A stretch of DNA of 41,644 nt, from NCBI GenBank assembly GCA_016874535.1, contig VGUA01000017.1:1-41644 (forward strand), in the 5' to 3' direction. The stretch comes from Gammaproteobacteria bacterium. Its GTDB lineage: Bacteria > Pseudomonadota > Gammaproteobacteria > Ga0077536. The position numbers and the translations under genes are program-made. The notes below the pieces were generated by a model. The model had not been told where the DNA came from and ran no database searches. It was given only the letters and a program-made list of their open reading frames with translations. Shown here one piece after another: positions 36,861-41,644 of the stretch (its first letter is position 1; every line of letters starts with the position of its first letter).

Positions 36861-37679
36861 ATGAATCAAGGTACCCGACAGGAATTTCGCGCAGCGGCCC
36901 TTGCCGCGCTCATCGAATGCGACCAGCGTATCAAATGCGAACTCGTCGCAGCACTGTGGCAAGCGCATCAATCACACACCATCAGCCTTTCCGTCGAGAC
37001 CAATCTGCCGGCGCCTGAAATTGCGGGGAGACCCGCGCGACCTGAACTTGTGCATCCCGCCCGGGTGCCTAAGCGTCGCCTCGGCTCTGCCGCGGGTCGC
37101 GCAGCACTGCTGCATGCGCTCGCGCACATCGAATTCAACGCCATCAACCTGGCTCTGGATGCAATCGCGCGCTTCGCGGATCTGCCCGCCGCGTATTACG
37201 CGGACTGGTTGCACGTGGCTTCGGAGGAGGCGCATCACTTCCAGTTGCTGTTGGCCCGCTTGCGGGACCTCGGACAAGACTACGGGGATTTTCCTGCGCA
37301 TGAAGGTCTGTGGGAGGCCGCCAGCAAGACCCGCCATGATGTGCTGGCGCGCATGGGGCTGGTGCCCCGGATACTGGAGGCCCGTGGACTGGATGTGACG
37401 CCCGGCCTGCAGCAGCGTCTGCGCGAGGTGGGCGATGAGGAGTCCGCGGCGATTCTCGACATCATCCTGCGGGACGAGATCGGGCATGTGGCGATAGGCA
37501 ACCGCTGGTTCGAGCATCTGTGCGAGGTGCGGGGTCTCGATCCGGCGGATCAATTCCTCGCCCTGTGCCGCGCGCATGGCGTCAAGACGCCACAGCCGCC
37601 CTTCAACATGCAGGCGCGGGAAGCCGCCGGCTTTTCCCCGGCAGAGCTCGCACGCTTCCTGACGCTGGCGGCCAGCTGA
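36861..37679 (+). CDS. DUF455-family ferritin-like protein
   Basis: 272 residues from the ATG at 36861; two TTG codons just upstream are in frame but less likely. The C-terminal two thirds is a four-helix ferritin-like bundle with putative di-iron ligands: E91 (H-I-E-F-N-A), E123 with H125/H126 (S-E-E-A-H-H), E193/E194 and E206 with H209 (D-E-I-G-H). The DUF455 family is widespread in bacteria and has no settled function; some relatives are distant from tRNA hydroxylase MiaE. It is 52 bases after the monooxygenase gene and convergent with the dehydrogenase gene. Confidence 0.82.
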   Translation: MNQGTRQEFRAAALAALIECDQRIKCELVAALWQAHQSHTISLSVETNLPAPEIAGRPARPELVHPARVPKRRLGSAAGRAALLHALAHIEFNAINLALDAIARFADLPAAYYADWLHVASEEAHHFQLLLARLRDLGQDYGDFPAHEGLWEAASKTRHDVLARMGLVPRILEARGLDVTPGLQQRLREVGDEESAAILDIILRDEIGHVAIGNRWFEHLCEVRGLDPADQFLALCRAHGVKTPQPPFNMQAREAAGFSPAELARFLTLAAS

Positions 37680-37705
37680 CCCGGTCGGTCAGCCGCTGCG
37701 TCCCC

Positions 37706-38533
37706 TCAGGGGTTGTCCTTCAAGCGCAGCTTGCGCATGTCGCGGATGCCCTTGAGATGGAACGTGTTCAAAAGCCCCGCAGACAGGCGATGCAGCCGCC
37801 AGAACAGGCGCGCGTAGGCCGGGAAAACGATCAGCGCCTCGTTGCGCGTGATGCCCTGCAGGATGCGCTCCGCGGCCTTGTCGCTGTCCAGCGGTGGAAA
37901 AGGAATATTGCGCATGGCCTTTTCACGGTCGACGTTGATGAAGGGCGTGGCAGCGAAAATTCCGGTTTGCACGAAACCCGGACACACCGCACTCACCTTC
38001 ACGCCCAGATCCGCACCCTCGGCACGCAATGAGAGCGACAGACCCACCACGGCATGCTTGCTCGTGGCATAGGGCACATTGGTCGGGAAGGGGATGAGGC
38101 CGGCCAGCGAGGCGATGTTGATGATGTGGCCATGGCCTTGCCGCGCCATCTGCTTGTAGCCCGCATCGACTCCATTGACCACGCCCATCAGATTCACGTC
38201 AAGCACCGCTCGCCAGTGTTCCAGCGAGATGTCGCGCGCCTCACCGGCGATTGAAATCCCGGCATTGTTGAAAAGCAGATCCAGCTTGCCGTGTTGAAGC
38301 GCCACCTCGCGTACCAGTGCGGCGACCGCTGTAGCATCCGTCACGTCGAGGGCATGTGCAGACCCGCTGCCGCCTTCGCGGACAATCGCCTCCAGCACAG
38401 CCTGCGCTGTCTCCTCCTTGATGTCGGCACAGACCACAAAAGCTCTTCGACGCGCCAGTGAGCGTGCCAGTGCTGCACCGATGCCCGAACCTGCGCCCGT
38501 GATCAGCGCAACCGCGCCGGTGAAGGTATTCAT
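37706..38533 (-). CDS. Short-chain dehydrogenase/reductase
   Basis: 275 residues. A classical SDR: the nucleotide motif T-G-A-G-S-G-I-G is at 12-19, N-N-A-G at 89-92, and the catalytic S142, Y155 and K159 are in I-A-S and Y-A-T-S-K. A basic stretch near the end (R-L-F-W-R-L-H-R-L-S-A) suggests membrane or lipid association. The acidic A-D-I after beta 2 favours NAD(H). It oxidises an alcohol or reduces a ketone; substrate unknown. The ATG overlaps the thioesterase stop by four bases, so the two are coupled. Confidence 0.92.
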   Translation of the reverse strand: MNTFTGAVALITGAGSGIGAALARSLARRRAFVVCADIKEETAQAVLEAIVREGGSGSAHALDVTDATAVAALVREVALQHGKLDLLFNNAGISIAGEARDISLEHWRAVLDVNLMGVVNGVDAGYKQMARQGHGHIINIASLAGLIPFPTNVPYATSKHAVVGLSLSLRAEGADLGVKVSAVCPGFVQTGIFAATPFINVDREKAMRNIPFPPLDSDKAAERILQGITRNEALIVFPAYARLFWRLHRLSAGLLNTFHLKGIRDMRKLRLKDNP

Positions 38534-39018
38534 GTATCGCTCCTCGTGTCTGCTTTCCTGATGCCGATGCGTCGCCCTGCATGACTGGGTGCCGACAGCC
38601 CGGCCTGTTCGGCGTGCAAAACCTTGAGTTGCGCGAGGATGTCGGGCGGGAAAGAGGCGCCACGACGCGTCTCCAGACTCACGTGCAGAGTCATCTGCTC
38701 CTGGGTGGCCAGCAGCTGGTCGCCGCGAAACATTTCCTGATAGAGATGGGCGAGCTTCTTGTTGAAATCGAGCACCCGCGTCTCGATGCGCAGCACATCA
38801 CCGAGACGTGCCTCGTTCTGATAGGTGAGATGCGCCTCCAGCACCATCCAGGAGTTTTGCGTGCGCTGGGTGTACTCGAGGCCCATGCCGAAGCTCTTGA
38901 CGAAAGCCTCACCGGCCTCGTCGAAGGCGAGGGAGTAATACGCCACGTTCATGTGGTTGTTGTAGTCCAGCCACGCTGGAGGCACGGTGATTTCGAAGGA
39001 TTTCGGGGCAGCCGGCAT
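38530..39018 (-). CDS. Hotdog-fold acyl-CoA thioesterase
   Basis: 162 residues from the ATG at 39018 with GAGAGG upstream; the frame is open beyond, but M-P-A-A-P-K-S-F-E-I fits. The 4HBT-type hotdog fold shows the active-site segment D-Y-N-N-H-M-N-V-A-Y-Y near 18-28 and E-A-H-L-T-Y-Q-N-E-A-R-L-G-D-V-L near 64-79. It resembles the thioesterases found with carnitine or betaine catabolism, but that is from memory. It would release a free acid from a CoA ester. It is translationally coupled to the SDR downstream and divergent from the second LLM gene. Confidence 0.85.
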   Translation of the reverse strand: MPAAPKSFEITVPPAWLDYNNHMNVAYYSLAFDEAGEAFVKSFGMGLEYTQRTQNSWMVLEAHLTYQNEARLGDVLRIETRVLDFNKKLAHLYQEMFRGDQLLATQEQMTLHVSLETRRGASFPPDILAQLKVLHAEQAGLSAPSHAGRRIGIRKADTRSDT

Positions 39019-39143
39019 GGGAAAACCTCTCTGGAATGCCGCGGCATCATAGCCTAGCCAAGCCCGTTCGCAGTCTGGGGATGCGGCTCTTGATGCTGCC
39101 GCGCAGCATTGAAAACACCGGAAAAATCCCACGCCCCGGCCGG

Positions 39144-39172
39144 TTCAGATCGCTAAAACAGCGCGCTACACT
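39144..39172 (+). promoter_or_regulatory. Possible promoter of the second LLM gene
   Basis: TTCAGA (39144-39149) and TACACT (39167-39172) are 17 bases apart, about 66 bases before the ATG. Each matches the sigma-70 consensus at four of six positions. The 220-base interval to the divergent thioesterase otherwise shows nothing I can name. Confidence 0.35.
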
Positions 39173-39238
39173 CGGGACCACGCGGGCGCCACGATTCCAT
39201 CGCCCATCCACAAAAATCCAGTTTCGGAGGTGAGAGTC

Positions 39239-40348
39239 ATGGAAGTAGGCATTCTTCAAGTCATGCAGAGCTTTGGCTACGAGAACATCACGGATGCCGA
39301 GGTGTATGACGAGGAAACACGATTGGCGATCCTCGCCGACGAGCTGGGCTACGACCATGTCTGGACGGTGGAGCATCACTTCGAGGATTACTCCTTCTGC
39401 CCGGACAACTTTGTGTATTTGGCGAATCTCGCGGCCAAGACCAAGAACATCCGCCTTGCCACCGGCGCCTGTATCCTGCCCTGGAACCTGCAGCCCCTGC
39501 GCGTGGCCGAGAAGGCCGCATTGCTCGATCTGCTCTCCGGGGGTCGCGCGATCTTCGGCTTTGGCCGCGGTCTCGCCCGCAAGGAATTCAACCAGTTCGG
39601 AATCTCGATGGAAGAATCGCGCGACCGCTTCGACGAGTCCGCGCCGCTGATCCTCGAAGCCTTGGAAACCGGCTGGTTCCCGGAACATGAAGGCAAATAC
39701 ATCCGCCAGCCCAAGGCCCCTCTGCGCCCCGCGCCCACCCGCAGCTGGAAGGATCGCCTGGTGCAGGTGGCCATGAGCCCCGAGTCCGGCCAGGAGGCCG
39801 CCAAGCTGGGCGCCCAGATGATGGCCTTCAACTACAAGGCGCCTGAAGCACAGAAGGCGGAGTGCGATGCCTATGCCGAGACCTTCCGCAAGACGCATGG
39901 CCGTGAACCCAAGGCACCGCTGCTCACCGACATGGTGGTCTGCGATACCGATGCGGCACGGGCGCGTGAGAACGCCGAGAAGTACGTGGCGGGCTATTGT
40001 CTCTCGGTGCTGCACCACTACGAGATGATGGGTGAGCACTACAAGGAAGTGAAAGGCTACAAGGCCTACGGCGACGCCGTGGACATGATGCGCGCCGCGG
40101 GCAAGGAGGGTGTGGCCAAGGCGTATCTGGAACAGCAGGTGTGGGGCACGCCTGATCAGATCCTGCGCAAGCTGGAAGACCGCTGGAACTTCTTCGGCCC
40201 CTTCGGTGAGCTTTGCGCCTTCCGCTATGCGGGGATCCCCTTCGAGGTGGCCGAGCGCAGCTCCCGCCTGTTCGCCAAGGAAGTCATGCCCGTGCTGCGC
40301 ACCTGGACCAAGGAGCAGCCGCCCGCCCGGGCCTCCGCCGCCGCCTGA
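39239..40348 (+). CDS. LLM-class flavin-dependent monooxygenase
   Basis: 369 residues from the ATG at 39239, with GGAGG about 9 bases upstream. A luciferase-like TIM barrel: F-G-Y-E-N at the start, L-G-Y-D-H-V-W-T-V-E-H-H-F near 37-49 (the histidine pair is typical of luciferase-alpha-like enzymes), I-R-L-A-T-G-A near 77, and A-I-F-G-F-G-R-G near 103-110. It probably uses FMNH2 and oxygen; a reductase partner is not in the window. It lies between the thioesterase-SDR pair and htpX and shares only the superfamily with the other LLM protein at 1863-2834. A strong terminator follows it. Confidence 0.88.
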   Translation: MEVGILQVMQSFGYENITDAEVYDEETRLAILADELGYDHVWTVEHHFEDYSFCPDNFVYLANLAAKTKNIRLATGACILPWNLQPLRVAEKAALLDLLSGGRAIFGFGRGLARKEFNQFGISMEESRDRFDESAPLILEALETGWFPEHEGKYIRQPKAPLRPAPTRSWKDRLVQVAMSPESGQEAAKLGAQMMAFNYKAPEAQKAECDAYAETFRKTHGREPKAPLLTDMVVCDTDAARARENAEKYVAGYCLSVLHHYEMMGEHYKEVKGYKAYGDAVDMMRAAGKEGVAKAYLEQQVWGTPDQILRKLEDRWNFFGPFGELCAFRYAGIPFEVAERSSRLFAKEVMPVLRTWTKEQPPARASAAA

Positions 40349-40362
40349 GCCTCGCGTACCCG

Positions 40363-40405
40363 CCGCCCCCGGCTTTTGCGCCCGGGGGCGGACTTTCCTT
40401 TTTCT
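40363..40405 (+). terminator. Intrinsic terminator after the LLM monooxygenase gene
   Basis: CCGCCCCCGG (40363-40372) pairs perfectly with CCGGGGGCGG (40382-40391) around a 9-base loop and is followed by the T-rich ACTTTCCTTTTTC. It lies 14 bases after the stop and separates the LLM gene from the htpX promoter. Confidence 0.82.
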
Positions 40406-40414
40406 GCCCCCCCT

Positions 40415-40441
40415 TTGAAACGAAACACCTCGCCCCCATGT
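40415..40441 (+). promoter_or_regulatory. Sigma-32 (RpoH) heat-shock promoter of htpX
   Basis: CTTTGAAA with TTGAAA at 40415-40420 matches the heat-shock -35, and CCCCATGT at 40434-40441 matches the -10 consensus CCCCATNT exactly, with 13 bases between. It sits about 40 bases before the htpX ATG. HtpX is a known heat-shock gene in E. coli, so sequence and biology agree. The promoter itself is inferred, not measured. Confidence 0.8.
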
Positions 40442-40482
40442 CTCAGGGGGTGGTTTTACCGTTCCCGTGAGGATAGCCCCGG

Positions 40483-41370
40483 ATGAAAAGAATCGGATTG
40501 TTCCTGCTGACCAATATCGCGGTGCTGGCCGTGATCTCCATCAGCTTCAAGTTGCTGGGTCTCGATCACGCCAGCATGCAGCAGGGTGGTGGTGGTCTGG
40601 ACTTGAGCGCGCTGCTCTTGATGTCCGCCATCATCGGCTTTGCCGGCTCGCTGGTGTCGCTGGCCATGTCCAAGTGGACTGCGATCCGCATGATGGGCGC
40701 TCATGTCATCGAAAGCCCCACCAACCAGACTGAACGCTGGCTGGTGGAGACCGTGCGCCGTCAGGCGCAGCAGGCAGGCATAGGCATGCCCGATGTCGCC
40801 ATCTTCGATGCGCCGGAGCCGAATGCCTTTGCCACTGGCGCCCGACGCGACAGCGCACTGGTGGCGCTGAGCACTGGCCTGTTGCGCAACATGAACCAGG
40901 ACGAAGTGGAGGCGGTGCTGGCCCATGAAGTGAGCCATGTCGCCAATGGCGATATGGTGACCCTCACCCTCATCCAGGGTGTGGTGAACACCTTCGTGGT
41001 GTTCTTCTCGCGCATCGTCGGCCACTTCATCGACCGCGCGGTGTTCCGCAACGAGCATGGCCATGGCCCCGGCTTCTTCATCACGAGCTTCGTGGCGCAG
41101 ATCCTCTTCGGCATCCTGGCCAGTGCCATCGTGATGTGGTTCTCGCGCCAGCGCGAGTTCCGTGCGGATGCCGGCGGCGCCGCGCTGGCCGGTCGGGAAA
41201 AGATGATCTCGGCGTTGGAGCGCTTGCGGGCGGTCCATGAACCGCACGATCTGCCTGACCAGCTGGCCGCCTTTGGCATCAACGGCGGCCGCATGGGTGG
41301 CTTGAAGGCGCTCTTCCTCTCCCATCCACCGCTGGAAGCGCGCATCGAGGCGCTGCGGCAGGCACGCTGA
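40483..41370 (+). CDS. htpX: Membrane zinc protease HtpX
   Basis: 295 residues, the typical length. Membrane helices are at about 4-24 and 42-62, with two more hydrophobic segments after the active site (about 157-180 and 195-215). The M48 zinc motif is H148-E149-V-S-H152, and the third ligand is a Glu in Q-R-E-F-R-A-D-A. It degrades misfolded inner-membrane proteins together with FtsH. TGAGGA lies 9 bases upstream. A sigma-32 promoter and an upstream terminator make it an independent heat-shock transcription unit. Confidence 0.97.
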   Translation: MKRIGLFLLTNIAVLAVISISFKLLGLDHASMQQGGGGLDLSALLLMSAIIGFAGSLVSLAMSKWTAIRMMGAHVIESPTNQTERWLVETVRRQAQQAGIGMPDVAIFDAPEPNAFATGARRDSALVALSTGLLRNMNQDEVEAVLAHEVSHVANGDMVTLTLIQGVVNTFVVFFSRIVGHFIDRAVFRNEHGHGPGFFITSFVAQILFGILASAIVMWFSRQREFRADAGGAALAGREKMISALERLRAVHEPHDLPDQLAAFGINGGRMGGLKALFLSHPPLEARIEALRQAR

Positions 41371-41529
41371 GGGCGGGATGACAACGGCCGGGCCTGCGCT
41401 GGCCCCGGCATCACACAGGCGGTCCCGCCCGAGGCTCTACAGGCACGGACCGGTCAGGCCTTGGCAGCGTGGAGGCCTCGCCAGCCTTATACTTCGGGCG
41501 CACGTCTGCCCCTGCCTAGATCGTGCAGT

Positions 41530-41644
41530 GTGTCCCCGGCACTCGCCCCGCGGCTTTCCCCAAGGTTCCGACTGTTCTTGAACGCATCCGCCGAGCCCCT
41601 GCTCACGCCAGCCTTTGCACTGCTGCTGCTTGCAACGGCCATCG
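41530..41644 (+). CDS. Possible start of a further gene (partial at right edge)
   Basis: From a GTG at 41530 the frame is open to the window end and encodes a short polar segment followed by a hydrophobic run (A-F-A-L-L-L-L-A-T-A-I), like a membrane or secreted protein N-terminus. A TATACT (41488-41493) could be its -10 box. No Shine-Dalgarno is visible and no family is recognisable in 38 residues. The interval 41371-41529 shows nothing else. Confidence 0.3.
   Translation, partial: MSPALAPRLSPRFRLFLNASAEPLLTPAFALLLLATAI

Noticed and set aside
41378-41581. 67-codon plus-strand frame after htpX
   Set aside because: Composition is Arg/Pro-rich without hydrophobic pattern or ribosome site; the neighbouring frame from 41530 is more plausible.

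Overview
This is a GC-rich bacterial chromosome segment. It is almost entirely protein coding, and I could recognise no tRNA, rRNA or CRISPR. Gene content and order point to a gammaproteobacterium. Four blocks are classic for that class: gcvR/dapA-bamC, ndk-rlmN-pilF-rodZ-hisS-yfgM-bamB-der, valS-holC-pepA/lptG, and an iscR-led suf operon. The order or genus cannot be fixed from the sequence alone.

Layout. The left edge (1-1.7 kb) is the end of a mobile region: the first codons of a probable IS3-type transposase orfA, a P4-type tyrosine integrase, and a compact array of inverted and direct repeats just upstream of the integrase. Next is an accessory stretch (1.86-4.5 kb) with a luciferase-like (LLM) oxidoreductase, a non-coding or decayed interval, and an MFS transporter gene broken by a small frame-changing deletion. 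From 4.5 to 9.6 kb a minus-strand run holds gcvR, a PIN-PhoH ATPase, queG, rpe, gph and a TetR regulator. The TetR gene seems to have its own leaderless promoter. Divergent from gcvR are dapA, bamC and a YycJ-like metallo-hydrolase (9.8-12.8 kb). The minus strand from 20.8 to 12.8 kb carries ndk, rlmN, pilF/pilW, rodZ, hisS, yfgM, bamB and der; ispG, usually found between rodZ and hisS, is absent.

From 27.2 to 20.9 kb lies an Fe-S assembly operon in the order iscR-sufA-sufB-sufC-sufD-sufS-sufT. Its promoter region contains an IscR-like operator. It has no sufE or sufU. Upstream are cysE (cysteine supply for the SufS desulfurase) and a small divergent DUF2970 membrane protein gene whose 3' end overlaps that of valS. 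Then come valS, holC and pepA (minus), divergent from lptG, which stands here without lptF.

From 34.5 to 40.3 kb is a catabolic or accessory set: an RDD membrane protein, a Baeyer-Villiger-type flavin monooxygenase, a DUF455 ferritin-like protein, a short-chain dehydrogenase overlapping a hotdog thioesterase, and a second LLM monooxygenase. Together they suggest oxidation of a lipophilic or carbonyl substrate, but no pathway can be named. The window closes with the membrane protease gene htpX, preceded by a clear intrinsic terminator and a sequence closely matching the sigma-32 heat-shock promoter consensus, and then the possible start of one more gene.

Most of the window is conserved core genome and I found no convincing unknown defence or mobile system. 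The points most worth a second look are the htpX heat-shock promoter, the iscR operator, the integrase-proximal repeat array, the leaderless tetR promoter, the broken MFS gene, and the missing ispG and lptF partners.
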